From Achromobacter anxifer (GTDB lineage: Bacteria; Pseudomonadota; Gammaproteobacteria; Burkholderiales; Burkholderiaceae_B), in contig NZ_CAHLAR010000003.1 of NCBI RefSeq assembly GCF_903652925.1, positions 62,001 to 126,000 of the forward strand: a stretch of DNA of 64,000 nucleotides, in the 5' to 3' direction. The notes below the pieces were generated by a model. That model made no database searches. It was not told the origin of the DNA and worked only from the letters and a program-made list of their open reading frames with translations. Made by a program: the position numbers and the translations under genes. Within the stretch, counting starts at the first letter, position 1. Every line of letters starts with the position of its first letter. Below are positions 1-8,153 of this stretch, piece after piece.

Positions 1-731
1 TCACCGGTGCCTTGCACGCCATGGGACACGCCGAGCTGCCGCCCGCGCCGCCGCTGCACCTGGTCGGCGACATGGGCGGCGGCGCCATGATGCTGGCCTT
101 CGGCGTGCTTTGCGGCCTGCTCGAAGCCGGCCGCACGGGTCAGGGCCAGGTCGTCGACGCCGCCATCTGCGACGGCGCCTCCATGCTGGCCAGCGCCTAT
201 CACGGCAAGCTGCAAAGCGGCGACTGGGTCAACCGGCGCCAGTCCAACATGCTGGACGGCGGCGCCCACTTCTACGGCTGCTATGCCTGCGCGGACGGCA
301 AGTACGTTTCCATCGGCGCGATCGAACCGCAGTTCTACCGCTTGCTGCTGGAGCGCTGCGGCATCGACGACCCGGACTTCCAGCAACAATGGGAGCGCGC
401 GCAATGGCCCCAGCTGCGCGCCAAGCTGGCGGGCATCATCGCCGGCAAGACCCGCGACCAATGGTGCGCGCTGCTCGAAGGCACGGACGCCTGCTTCGCG
501 CCGGTGCTGGACTTCGAGGAGGCCCCGCGCCATCCGCACCATCAGGCGCGCGGCAGCTTCATCGAGACCGGCGGCACCGTGCACCCGGCGCCCGCGCCGC
601 GCTTTTCGCGCACGCCCGGGCAGGCCCGCCCCGTACCCGCGCCCGGCGAGCACACCGAGGCCCTGCTGGCGGAACTGGGCTTGGCGCAGGCCGAGATCCA
701 GGCCTTGCGCGAACACGGCGCCATCGCCTGA
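1..731 (+). CDS. CaiB/BaiF family CoA-transferase or alpha-methylacyl-CoA racemase (5' end missing)
   Basis: The left window edge cuts this gene; about 240 C-terminal residues are visible, in frame from base 3. They belong to the family III (CaiB/BaiF) CoA-transferase superfamily and look most like alpha-methylacyl-CoA racemases: a GDMGGG motif, an Asp in VVDAAICDG, and a GAIEPQFY segment whose Glu matches the acid/base Glu of racemases. Racemases invert the 2-methyl centre of branched or aryl acyl-CoAs, whereas transferases move CoA between acids. A crotonase gene starts 64 bases after the stop and an acyl-CoA ligase follows, so a role in catabolism of a branched or aryl acid is inferred. 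The region expected to hold the catalytic His lies outside the window, so the two activities cannot be told apart. Confidence 0.85.
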   Translation, partial: TGALHAMGHAELPPAPPLHLVGDMGGGAMMLAFGVLCGLLEAGRTGQGQVVDAAICDGASMLASAYHGKLQSGDWVNRRQSNMLDGGAHFYGCYACADGKYVSIGAIEPQFYRLLLERCGIDDPDFQQQWERAQWPQLRAKLAGIIAGKTRDQWCALLEGTDACFAPVLDFEEAPRHPHHQARGSFIETGGTVHPAPAPRFSRTPGQARPVPAPGEHTEALLAELGLAQAEIQALREHGAIA

Positions 732-795
732 CACGCCGCGGCAGCTTGCGGCCGGGCCGGGACTTCCGCGCCCCGGCCATCCCTGGAAGGCAGAC

Positions 796-1620
796 ATGGA
801 GACCGATCCGATGCAAGTCATCTCTAGCGAGTTCAAGACCCTGCTGTATGCCGTGGAAGGCGGCGTCGCCACCATCACCCTCAACCGTCCCGCCCAGCGC
901 AACGCGCTGGATATGGTCATGCGCGAGGAACTGGCGCATCTGGTGGGCGAGATCCGGCGCGACCGCGGCGTGCGCGTGGTGATCCTGGCGGGCGCCGGCG
1001 GCGCCTTCTGCTCCGGCGGCGACATCTCCACCATGGGCTCCGGCGGCTCGGCCGAGGAAGCGCGCGAGCGCATGGCCAGCCTGCTCCTGACGATCGAGGG
1101 CCTGATCACGCTGGACCGCCCGGTCATCGCGGCGGTCGACGGCGCGGCCTATGGCGCCGGGCTGGGCCTGGCGCTGACCGCAGACCTGATCCTGGCCTCG
1201 CCGCGCGCGCGCTTCTGCCTGTCGTTCCTGCGGCTGGGGGCCATCCCCGACTGCGCCACGATGTACACCCTGCCGCGCATGGTCGGCCTGCAGCGCGCCA
1301 AGGAGCTGGCCTTCTCCACCCGCGAATTCCAGGCGCAGGAAGCCCTGGACATGGGCATCGTGTTCGAGATCCAGCCGCAGGAGCTGATCCACGAGCGGGC
1401 CCGCCAGATCGCGCTATCCATGGCCGAACTGCCCATGGCGGCGCTGGCGATCACCAAGCGCGGTTTCAACGCCTCGCTGAACAGCGACCTGAACGCCATG
1501 CTGGACCTGGAGGCAGCGGGCCAGGGCGTGGCCCGTTCTTCCGACTACCACCGCGAGGCCGCCGGACGCTTTCTCGACAAGGCGGCGCAGCGCTTCCAAT
1601 GGCCAGCGGATGCCAGATAG
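796..1620 (+). CDS. Enoyl-CoA hydratase/isomerase (crotonase) family protein, PaaG-like active site
   Basis: A 274-residue crotonase-fold enzyme. The ATG at 796 was chosen because GGAAGG (785-790) lies 5 bases upstream; an in-frame ATG at 811 is the alternative. The oxyanion-hole segment GAFCSGGD and the helix AAYGAGLGLALTAD are present. Lined up by eye with rat enoyl-CoA hydratase, the two catalytic Glu (144 and 164) are replaced by Gly and Phe. An Asp (residue 152) sits in GAIPD, where PaaG-type isomerases carry their catalytic Asp. The sequence therefore favours an isomerase or an unusual crotonase over a hydratase; this is inference. It lies between a racemase/transferase gene and an acyl-CoA ligase that starts 3 bases after its stop, so the three are probably co-transcribed and act on the same acyl-CoA. 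Confidence 0.9.
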   Translation: METDPMQVISSEFKTLLYAVEGGVATITLNRPAQRNALDMVMREELAHLVGEIRRDRGVRVVILAGAGGAFCSGGDISTMGSGGSAEEARERMASLLLTIEGLITLDRPVIAAVDGAAYGAGLGLALTADLILASPRARFCLSFLRLGAIPDCATMYTLPRMVGLQRAKELAFSTREFQAQEALDMGIVFEIQPQELIHERARQIALSMAELPMAALAITKRGFNASLNSDLNAMLDLEAAGQGVARSSDYHREAAGRFLDKAAQRFQWPADAR

Positions 1621-1623
1621 CCC

Positions 1624-3180
1624 ATGGCCCGCCTGATCGATTTCTTCGAGCGCGGCCTGCGGATGTCGGCAGAAGCGCCCTGCTTCGCCGAACCCGGCGG
1701 CCGGGTGCTGGACTACGGCACGGTGGCCGACATCTCGCACCGCATCGCCAACGGCCTGCATGCCGCCGGCATTGGCCCCGGCGATAAGGTGGGCCTGCTC
1801 AGCCCCAATCATCTGCTGACCTTCGTGGCGGTGCTGGGCATCGTCCGGTCCCGCGGCGTCTGGCTGCCCGTCAACGCGCGCAACAGCATCGAGGAAAACC
1901 TGCACGTGCTGGCGCGCGGACATTGCGCCTTCCTGTTCCTGCACGGCAGCTTCGCCGGCGACCTGGACCAGATCCGCGCGGCGCTGCCGGACCTGAAGGG
2001 CCTGGTCTTCATCGACGGACCGCAGGAGCAGGCGCCGGGACTGGAGGAATGGGCCGCCATCCAAAGCGCCGCGCCGGTCGAATCGGAGGCAAGCGCCGAC
2101 GAGGTGGTGGCGATCCGCGGCACCGGCGGCACCACTGGCCTGCCCAAGGGCGTGCTCGTCACGCACCGCATGTACGCCACCCTGCTCGCCAACTGGTTCG
2201 CCGCCATGCCGGTGCGCGAAACGCCCGTGCACCTGGTGGTGGCGCCGCTGACCCACGCGGCCGGCATGGTGGCCTTCGCCACCCTGGCCTACGGCGGCGT
2301 CAACATCGTCCTGCCATCGGCGCGGCCGGAAGCGATCCTGGAAGCCATCGAACGGCATCGCGTGACCCAGCTGTTCTGCCCGCCGACCGTCATCTACCGC
2401 CTGCTGGCCCACTCCGACGCGCGCCGCCGGCGCTACGACTCGCTGCGCTACTTCGTCTATTCCGCCGCGCCCATGTCGGCAGCGAAGCTGGAACTAGCGC
2501 TGGAAGTGTTCGGCCCGGTCATGGTGCAGTGCTACGGCCAGGCGGAAGCGCCCTTCACCTGCACCAGCATGACGGCCGAAGACCATATCGCCGCCATGCA
2601 ACCGGGCGCCGGGCACCGGCTGGCCAGCTGCGGGCGCGCCGCGCCCTTCGCGCGCGTCGAGGTCATGGATCCGCAGGGCCGGCTGCTCGGCGCGGACGAG
2701 CGCGGCGAAATCGTGGTGCGGGGCGACCTGGTCATGCCCGGCTACTACAACAATCCCGAGGGCACGGCCCAGGCCCTGCGCGATGGCTGGCTGCACACCG
2801 GAGACGTGGGCTACCGCGACGTGGACGGCTTTTTCTACATCGTCGACCGCATGAAGGACCTGATCATCTCGGGCGGCTTCAACATATCGCCGGGCAAAAT
2901 CGAGCAGGTGCTGTGGGCGCATCCGCTGGTCAACGATTGCGCCGTGATCGGCGTGCCCGACGAAGACTGGGGCGAGGCCGTCAAGGCCATCGTCGAACTG
3001 AAGCCCGGCGCCGCATGGAGCGAGGAACAGGCCATCGCCTATTGCCGCTCGCGGCTGGACGGCATGAAGACGCCCAAGTCGGTGGAGTTCCGCGATGAAC
3101 TGCCGCGCAGCCAGGTGGGCAAGGTCCTGAAGCAGCAACTGCGCGAACCCTATTGGGCGGGCCGCGACCGGCGCGTGTAG
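1624..3180 (+). CDS. AMP-binding acyl-CoA synthetase (fatty/aryl acid-CoA ligase)
   Basis: A 518-residue ANL-superfamily ligase that activates a carboxylic acid with ATP to an acyl-adenylate and then to the CoA thioester. Visible motifs are the phosphate-binding loop TGGTTGLPKG (about residues 166-176), YGQAEAP (A5-like), LHTGDVGYRD (A7/A8, with the conserved Asp) and the C-terminal PRSQVGKVLK, which holds the catalytic Lys. The length is normal for medium-chain or aryl acid ligases. It begins 3 bases after the crotonase stop, so translation is probably coupled. The substrate cannot be read from the sequence. With the racemase-like and crotonase genes upstream, it would carry out the activating step of a small acid-degradation operon. 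The downstream LysR gene is convergent with it. Confidence 0.93.
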   Translation: MARLIDFFERGLRMSAEAPCFAEPGGRVLDYGTVADISHRIANGLHAAGIGPGDKVGLLSPNHLLTFVAVLGIVRSRGVWLPVNARNSIEENLHVLARGHCAFLFLHGSFAGDLDQIRAALPDLKGLVFIDGPQEQAPGLEEWAAIQSAAPVESEASADEVVAIRGTGGTTGLPKGVLVTHRMYATLLANWFAAMPVRETPVHLVVAPLTHAAGMVAFATLAYGGVNIVLPSARPEAILEAIERHRVTQLFCPPTVIYRLLAHSDARRRRYDSLRYFVYSAAPMSAAKLELALEVFGPVMVQCYGQAEAPFTCTSMTAEDHIAAMQPGAGHRLASCGRAAPFARVEVMDPQGRLLGADERGEIVVRGDLVMPGYYNNPEGTAQALRDGWLHTGDVGYRDVDGFFYIVDRMKDLIISGGFNISPGKIEQVLWAHPLVNDCAVIGVPDEDWGEAVKAIVELKPGAAWSEEQAIAYCRSRLDGMKTPKSVEFRDELPRSQVGKVLKQQLREPYWAGRDRRV

Positions 3181-3194
3181 GGCCGCGCCAGCCG

Positions 3195-4091
3195 CTAGCC
3201 CTGGGCGCGGACGCTGGCCCGCCGCGCCAGCGTGCAGTAGTAGTCGGCGGCCGGCGTCAGCGGCAGGCCGGCCCGCTGCACGATGCAGACCGGCGGCGCC
3301 GGCAGGGGTTCCTTGACGCGGATCTCCTGGAATACGCCTTGCAGCAAGGGATACCGCAGCCACTGCACCGGCAGCATCATCAGCAGGTCGGAATTGCTCA
3401 AGGCGGTGATGAAGGTCAGCGCGGACTGGGCCTTCAGGGCCAGATGCGGCGGCGGCAAGCCGTGCTTCTCGAACAGGGGGCCTAGCTCCTCTTCGGCCTT
3501 GTGCGTGATGGACGTCGTGATCCATTGCGCATCGGCCAGGTCGCGCAGCGAACGGGCGCGCGCCAGCGGATGGCCCTTGCGGCCGATGATCACCCTCGTG
3601 TTGTCGAAGAGCTTTTCCACCTGCAGCTCCCCCGGCGTGCGGGCGGGCACCGGCCCGATGTAGAAGTCCACGGTGCCATCCAGCAGCGATGCCTCCACCA
3701 GCGGATACACCCCATCGATGATCTCCAGGTGGGTGTCCGGATAGCGCGCCCGGAACGCCTGCAGGACCTCGGCGAACAGGCCCAGGTGCGGCGCCGTGGA
3801 CATGCAGAGCGTGACCCGTCCGCGGGACTCGCCGTTCAGTTGGCCGATCTCGTCGCGCGCGCGCTGCAATTCATGGCGTATGGCATTGGCCCGCCTGAGG
3901 AACACGGCGCCCATGGGCGTCAGGCGCACGCCGCGGGCGTGCCGTTCCAGCAGCACGCAGCCCAGTTCCTTTTCCAGTTCGCGGATGCTGCGGGAAATCG
4001 CCGGCTGGGGCACGTCCAGGTGGCGCGCGGCCGCCCTGACGCCGCCGCGCTCCGCCACCGCCAGGAAATCCCGCAAGGTGTTCAGCTTCAT
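3195..4091 (-). CDS. LysR-family transcriptional regulator
   Basis: A 298-residue LysR-type regulator. It has an N-terminal winged helix-turn-helix (residues 1-60, including FLAVAERGGVRAAARHL and the recognition part QPAISRSIRELE), a linker helix, and a periplasmic-binding-like effector domain from about residue 90. It is transcribed divergently from the flavin monooxygenase gene at 4212 across 120 bases, the classic LysR arrangement. It therefore most likely controls monooxygenase, MFS carrier and dehydrogenase expression in response to an aromatic substrate or intermediate. The acyl-CoA operon that ends 14 bases from its 3' end may be a second target. The inducer is unknown. Confidence 0.93.
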   Translation of the reverse strand: MKLNTLRDFLAVAERGGVRAAARHLDVPQPAISRSIRELEKELGCVLLERHARGVRLTPMGAVFLRRANAIRHELQRARDEIGQLNGESRGRVTLCMSTAPHLGLFAEVLQAFRARYPDTHLEIIDGVYPLVEASLLDGTVDFYIGPVPARTPGELQVEKLFDNTRVIIGRKGHPLARARSLRDLADAQWITTSITHKAEEELGPLFEKHGLPPPHLALKAQSALTFITALSNSDLLMMLPVQWLRYPLLQGVFQEIRVKEPLPAPPVCIVQRAGLPLTPAADYYCTLARRASVRAQG

Positions 4092-4211
4092 GGAAGTAGC
4101 GATTCAATTCTGGTATCAGTAAGCTAATTTTGCCATCTTTCGGCATCAGCGACATCGGCCTAGGATGCGTCCAGAGCCTGCATCGATAGCGGGCGGACGA
4201 GGAGACCGAAG
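4092..4211. promoter_or_regulatory. Divergent promoter region between the LysR gene and the monooxygenase
   Basis: This 120-base gap contains an AT-richer core at about 4098-4135 that contrasts with the GC-rich flanks. LysR regulators normally bind such a gap at T-N11-A sites. The site itself was not resolved by eye. The monooxygenase Shine-Dalgarno (GGAG, 4201-4204) lies 7 bases before its GTG start. Confidence 0.45.
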
Positions 4212-5825
4212 GTGGACAAGCGAGCATCGCCCCGCGTGCTGATCGTGGGCGCCGGACCGGCAGGGCTGAGCCTGGCGATCGAACTGGGGCACAGGAAGAT
4301 TCCGTGCCTGCTCATCGAACGCAATGACCGCGTGGGCTACGCGCCCCGCGCCAAGACGACCAATGTGCGCACGCGCGAACACCTGCGCCGCTGGGGCATC
4401 GCGGACCGCCTGCGCGCCGCCTCGCCGCTGGGCGCCTACTACCCCTCCAACGTGGTGTTCTGCACTCGCCTTGCCGGCTTTGAACTCGGGCGCCACGAAA
4501 ACGCCATGTATTGCGCGCCCGGCAGGAATCCGCTCTATTCCGAGCATGCGCAATGGATACCCCAGTACACGGTGGAAGAAGTGCTGCGCTCGCACGCGGT
4601 CTCCCTGCCCGGCGTGGAGATCCGCTTCCGCACCGAACTGCTGGACCTGGCGCAGGACGCAAACGGCGTGCGCGCCCGGCTGCGGGACCTGGAGTCGGGC
4701 CGCGACACCGAAATCGCGGTGGACTACCTGGTCGGCGCCGACGGCGCGCGCAGCCTGGTGCGGGACCTGATAGGCACGCGCATGGAAGGCAAGCATGGCC
4801 TGTCCCGCAACTACAACATCGTGTTCCGCGCCCCCGGCCTGGCCCAGGCCCACCGGCATGGGCCCGCCATCATGTACTGGCAGGTCAACGGCGACGCGCC
4901 CAGCCTGATCGGGCCGATGGACAGCGGCGACACCTGGTTCTTCATGCCCACCCATGTGGATCCGAATCTGCGCGCGGGCGAGATCGATGCGCGCGCCCTG
5001 ATCGCCCGCGCCACCGGCATAGACCTGCCTTATGAGGTGCTCAGCAGCGACGAATGGACCGCCAGCAAGCTGCTGGGCAACCGCTACCGGGAGGGCCGAG
5101 TCTTCCTGGCGGGCGACGCCTGCCATCTGCACCCGCCCTTCGGCGGTTACGGCATGAACATGGGCGTGGCCGACAGCGTCGACCTGGGATGGAAACTGGC
5201 CGCCGTGCTGCAGGGCTGGGGCGGTCCCGCCCTGCTGGACAGCTACGAGCAGGAACGCCGGCCGGTGCACCAGTGGGTGCTGGACGAGGCTGAGCACAAT
5301 CATTCGATACTCGGCAACCATCTGCTGGCCGAGCATCTGGAAGACGCCGGCGCCGCGGGCGAGCAGGCGCGCCGGGAGACGGGCGCGCGCATCCGCGCCG
5401 CCAAGATGCGCGAGTTCTCGACCCTGGGCGTGGTGCTGGGCTATCGCTACGACGACTCGCCCATCGTCGTGCCGGACGGCAGCCCCGAACCCGCCAGGGA
5501 CTTCATCAACTACACGCCGTCGTCGCGTCCCGGCGCGCTGGCGCCGCACGCCTGGCTGCACGACGGCAGTTCGCTCTATGACCATTTCGGCCAGGGCTAC
5601 ACGCTGCTGGTTTCGCCGGCGGCGGCTGGCGCGGATGCCAAGGCGGCCCTGTCCGCGGCCCGGACCGCGGGCGTGCCGCTGACGCTGATCCAGCCAGCCG
5701 AAGGCGGAGTGGCCAACCTCTACCCCGCCCCCTACACCCTGATCCGGCCGGATCAGCACGTGGCCTGGCGCGGCAGCGCCGCGCCGGACGCCAAGTTGTA
5801 CGCCCGGGTGGCCGGGCGCCATTGA
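4212..5825 (+). CDS. FAD-dependent aromatic-ring monooxygenase (PheA/TfdB/MhpA-like)
   Basis: A 537-residue class A flavoprotein hydroxylase. It starts with GTG, supported by GGAG 7 bases upstream. The three family signatures are present: the FAD Rossmann motif VGAGPAGLSLAIEL near residue 12, the DG motif VGADGARSLVRD (about 175-186), and the GD motif LAGDACHLHPPFGGYGMN (about 299-316). A thioredoxin-like C-terminal domain, typical of phenol and hydroxyphenylpropionate hydroxylases, fills the last 150 residues. Such enzymes use NAD(P)H and O2 to hydroxylate a phenolic or related substrate. It is divergent from the LysR gene and followed by an MFS carrier and an SDR, so it probably belongs to an inducible uptake-and-oxidation operon. 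No ring-cleavage gene is in the window. Its stop codon lies inside a 16-base tandem repeat. Confidence 0.9.
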   Translation: MDKRASPRVLIVGAGPAGLSLAIELGHRKIPCLLIERNDRVGYAPRAKTTNVRTREHLRRWGIADRLRAASPLGAYYPSNVVFCTRLAGFELGRHENAMYCAPGRNPLYSEHAQWIPQYTVEEVLRSHAVSLPGVEIRFRTELLDLAQDANGVRARLRDLESGRDTEIAVDYLVGADGARSLVRDLIGTRMEGKHGLSRNYNIVFRAPGLAQAHRHGPAIMYWQVNGDAPSLIGPMDSGDTWFFMPTHVDPNLRAGEIDARALIARATGIDLPYEVLSSDEWTASKLLGNRYREGRVFLAGDACHLHPPFGGYGMNMGVADSVDLGWKLAAVLQGWGGPALLDSYEQERRPVHQWVLDEAEHNHSILGNHLLAEHLEDAGAAGEQARRETGARIRAAKMREFSTLGVVLGYRYDDSPIVVPDGSPEPARDFINYTPSSRPGALAPHAWLHDGSSLYDHFGQGYTLLVSPAAAGADAKAALSAARTAGVPLTLIQPAEGGVANLYPAPYTLIRPDQHVAWRGSAAPDAKLYARVAGRH

Positions 5826-5864
5826 AACCAGCCGGCATTGAAACCAGCTGCCATTGAAACCAGC
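5820..5864 (+). repeat. Three tandem copies of a 16-base unit spanning the monooxygenase stop codon
   Basis: The 13-base core CATTGAAACCAGC occurs at 5820, 5836 and 5852, an exact 16-base period with variable spacer bases. Each copy contains TGA. Because 16 is not a multiple of 3, the copies place a TGA in all three forward frames (5823, 5839, 5855). The first TGA is the monooxygenase stop. The array is seen directly; any function is inference. Confidence 0.85.
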
Positions 5865-5944
5865 AACGACGGCGCGCGGCAAGGCGCCATTCCGATTCAA
5901 ATCCAGAGAGATCCGCCAGCAAGGCGGACGACGGGAGACCTACC

Positions 5945-7270
5945 ATGACACGCAGCCCTGACCCGACGCACGCCGAACAGGCCGTCGCCGGCTTTCGCAA
6001 CCGCGTACTGCCTTTGCTGTTCGCCGGATACCTGCTCAACTTCCTCGACCGCACCAACATCAGCTATGCGCAGTTGCAGATGGGCGCCGACCTGGGCATT
6101 TCCCTGGCCGCCTACGGCTTCGGCGCGGGCCTGTTCTTCATCGGCTATGCCAGCGTGTGCGTGCCCGCCAACCTGGCACTGCAGCGCTTTGGCATCAGGC
6201 GCTGGCTGGCCTGCATGTTCCTGGCCTGGGGCCTGGTCTCATGCCTGATGGCCGCGCTGCATGGCGAAAAATCGTTCTACGTGCTGCGCTTCCTGCTGGG
6301 CGTGACGGAGGGCGGCTTCATCCCCGCCGTCAACTTCTACATCGCGTCCTGGATTCCGCCGCGCTATCGCAGCCGGATCAACTCGATCTTCATCATGGCG
6401 CTGCCGCTGGCCATGATCTTCGGCGGCCCGCTGGCCGGCGCGCTGCTCAAGATCGATGCCGGCATGCCGGGCTGGCGCTGGCTGTTCCTGATCGAAGGCC
6501 TGCCCACCATGCTGCTCGGCCTGCTGATCCTGCGCTACCTGCCCGGCACGCCGGAAGAGGCGCGCTGGCTCAACGATGACCAGCGCCAGGCCCTGCGCGC
6601 CGTCATGCAGAGCGAAGCCCCGCCCCGCCCGGCGGACGCAAAAGGCTCCTGGACGCATGGCTTCGCCGTGTTCCGCCAGCCCATGCTGTGGGGCATCCTG
6701 CTGATCCTGCTGGCCGCCTACGCCGCAACTTTCGCGCTGGCCTACTTCCTGCCCACCATCCTCAAGAAGCTCTACGGCATCACGCCGCTGGAGATCGGCG
6801 CCCTGCTGATGATTCCCAACGTGGTGGCGCTGGTGTTCAGCTACGTGATCGGGCGCAGCAGCGAACGCACGGGCGACATCCGCTGGCACCTGGCCGCCGT
6901 CTGCCTGACGGGAGCCTGCGGATTCCTGCTGCTGCACGGCGCGGCGACGGTGTCCCTGGCGGCGTTCCTGGCGGTGGTTTCCATCATCACCGGCTACACC
7001 ATCGCCTATTACGGTCCGCTCAATGCCGCGGTGCAGAACTACATTGGCGCCAACGCCGGCCCGCTGGCGCTGGTTACGACCATAGGCTCGCTGGGCGGCT
7101 TCTTCGGCCCGACCCTGACGGGCGCCGTCATGCAGGCCAGCGGCGGCGAATGGCAGCTTGCGGCCCAGGTGTTCGGCGGCGCGACGCTGGCAAGCGCGGT
7201 CCTCGCGGTGCTGTGCGTACGCAACCGCCGCCAGGAGCCCGCGCCGCGCGTCGCGGCATCGAACACCTGA
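5945..7270 (+). CDS. MFS transporter, anion:cation symporter (ACS)-like
   Basis: A 441-residue polytopic membrane protein with about 12 hydrophobic segments. The N-terminal part reads LLFAGYLLNFLDRTNISYAQ, the hallmark of the ACS family (phthalate, tartrate, hydroxyphenylacetate and glucarate permeases), which import organic anions with protons. A second family feature is the loop GVTEGGFIPAV after helix 4. The gene lies 119 bases after the monooxygenase and 30 bases before an SDR, so it probably imports the acid that the monooxygenase oxidises. AT-rich or regulatory sequence is not obvious in the gap beyond the short tandem repeat. The substrate is inferred only from the neighbours. Confidence 0.9.
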   Translation: MTRSPDPTHAEQAVAGFRNRVLPLLFAGYLLNFLDRTNISYAQLQMGADLGISLAAYGFGAGLFFIGYASVCVPANLALQRFGIRRWLACMFLAWGLVSCLMAALHGEKSFYVLRFLLGVTEGGFIPAVNFYIASWIPPRYRSRINSIFIMALPLAMIFGGPLAGALLKIDAGMPGWRWLFLIEGLPTMLLGLLILRYLPGTPEEARWLNDDQRQALRAVMQSEAPPRPADAKGSWTHGFAVFRQPMLWGILLILLAAYAATFALAYFLPTILKKLYGITPLEIGALLMIPNVVALVFSYVIGRSSERTGDIRWHLAAVCLTGACGFLLLHGAATVSLAAFLAVVSIITGYTIAYYGPLNAAVQNYIGANAGPLALVTTIGSLGGFFGPTLTGAVMQASGGEWQLAAQVFGGATLASAVLAVLCVRNRRQEPAPRVAASNT

Positions 7271-7300
7271 ATCCGGATCAATCACCCTAGCGAGCCAGAC

Positions 7301-8005
7301 ATGAACACGAATACTCAAACCAAGGTCGCCGTCGTCACCGGCGGCGCAAGCGGAATCGGCCAGGAATGCGCGCGGCAACTGCGCGCCGAAGGCTGGCAGG
7401 TCGTGGTGTGGGATCGCACGGCGGCCGATGGCGCCGTGGCCGTCGACGTCTCCGACTACGCCAGCGTGGCCGGCGCGGCAGCCCGGCTGGACGGCGTCGA
7501 CCTGCTGATCAACGCCGCCGGCATCGCCGGCAGCCGCGCCCCGGTCGCGGAAAAGGACCCGGCGGAATGGTCGCAGGTCCTGGCCGTCAATCTCAACGGC
7601 ACTTTCCATTGCGCGCATGCGCTTTACCCGGGCCTGCGCGCCCGCGGCGGCGTCATCGTCAACATCGCCTCGGTGGCCGGCATGGTCATGATGAAGGGCC
7701 GCGCGCACTATGCGGTGTCGAAAGCCGGCGTGGCGACGCTGACGCGCTCCCTTGCCAACGAATGGGCGGAAGACGGCATCCGCGTCATCGCGGTGGCGCC
7801 GGGCTACGTCAAGACGCCGCTGATCCAGCGCTCCATCGACGCCGGCGAACTGGACGAGGCGCGGCTGGCCGCCATGCACCCCATGAACCGGCTGGCCACC
7901 ACCCAGGAAATCGCGGCCGCGATCATCGCGCTCACCCGGCCGCCCTTCCTTTTCATGACCGGCTCGGTCGTCACCATCGACGGAGGCATGACCCTGGGCA
8001 AGTAG
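7301..8005 (+). CDS. Short-chain dehydrogenase/reductase
   Basis: A 234-residue classical SDR. It contains the cofactor motif TGGASGIG (residues 14-21), NAAG in the central sheet, a catalytic Ser in IASVAG, and YAVSK with the catalytic Tyr and Lys, followed by PGYVKTPL. Such enzymes oxidise or reduce alcohol/carbonyl groups or dihydrodiols with NAD(P). It is the last gene of the monooxygenase-MFS-SDR run, 30 bases after the carrier. The next gene, 148 bases on, belongs to a different functional group. The substrate is unknown; dehydrogenation of a hydroxylated intermediate would fit the context. Confidence 0.92.
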   Translation: MNTNTQTKVAVVTGGASGIGQECARQLRAEGWQVVVWDRTAADGAVAVDVSDYASVAGAAARLDGVDLLINAAGIAGSRAPVAEKDPAEWSQVLAVNLNGTFHCAHALYPGLRARGGVIVNIASVAGMVMMKGRAHYAVSKAGVATLTRSLANEWAEDGIRVIAVAPGYVKTPLIQRSIDAGELDEARLAAMHPMNRLATTQEIAAAIIALTRPPFLFMTGSVVTIDGGMTLGK

Positions 8006-8062
8006 GCCGGGGCTTCGCCCGAAAGCAACAAAACGTCCCTTGTTTTCCAAAAATGCCGCATG

Positions 8063-8081
8063 TGCGACATAATTTGTCGCA
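8063..8081. promoter_or_regulatory. Perfect inverted repeat in the promoter region of the glycan locus
   Basis: TGCGACA and TGTCGCA are separated by TAATT: 7-base perfect arms in an AT-rich leader of an otherwise GC-rich region, 73 bases before the wecB start. The short AT spacer and its place in the leader suggest a dimeric repressor or activator operator rather than a terminator, since no T-run follows. The cognate regulator is unknown and not adjacent. Confidence 0.5.
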
Positions 8082-8119
8082 TATTACGATTACTTTCAAT
8101 ACATAATCTACGCAAGAAA

Positions 8120-8137
8120 ATGCCACCACCGGCGTAG
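8120..8137 (+). other. Possible 5-codon leader ORF (Met-Pro-Pro-Pro-Ala) before wecB
   Basis: ATG CCA CCA CCG GCG TAG ends 16 bases before the wecB start. Three consecutive prolines are a classic ribosome-stalling motif relieved by EF-P. The upstream CAAGAAA is a poor Shine-Dalgarno, so translation is doubtful; the frame may occur by chance. Confidence 0.2.
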
Positions 8138-8153
8138 GGGGCCCGTTCTTGCG

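Noticed and set aside
5820-5864. Possible CRISPR array
   Set aside because: Three 13-base cores with 3-base spacers are far too short for CRISPR repeats and spacers, and no cas gene is near.
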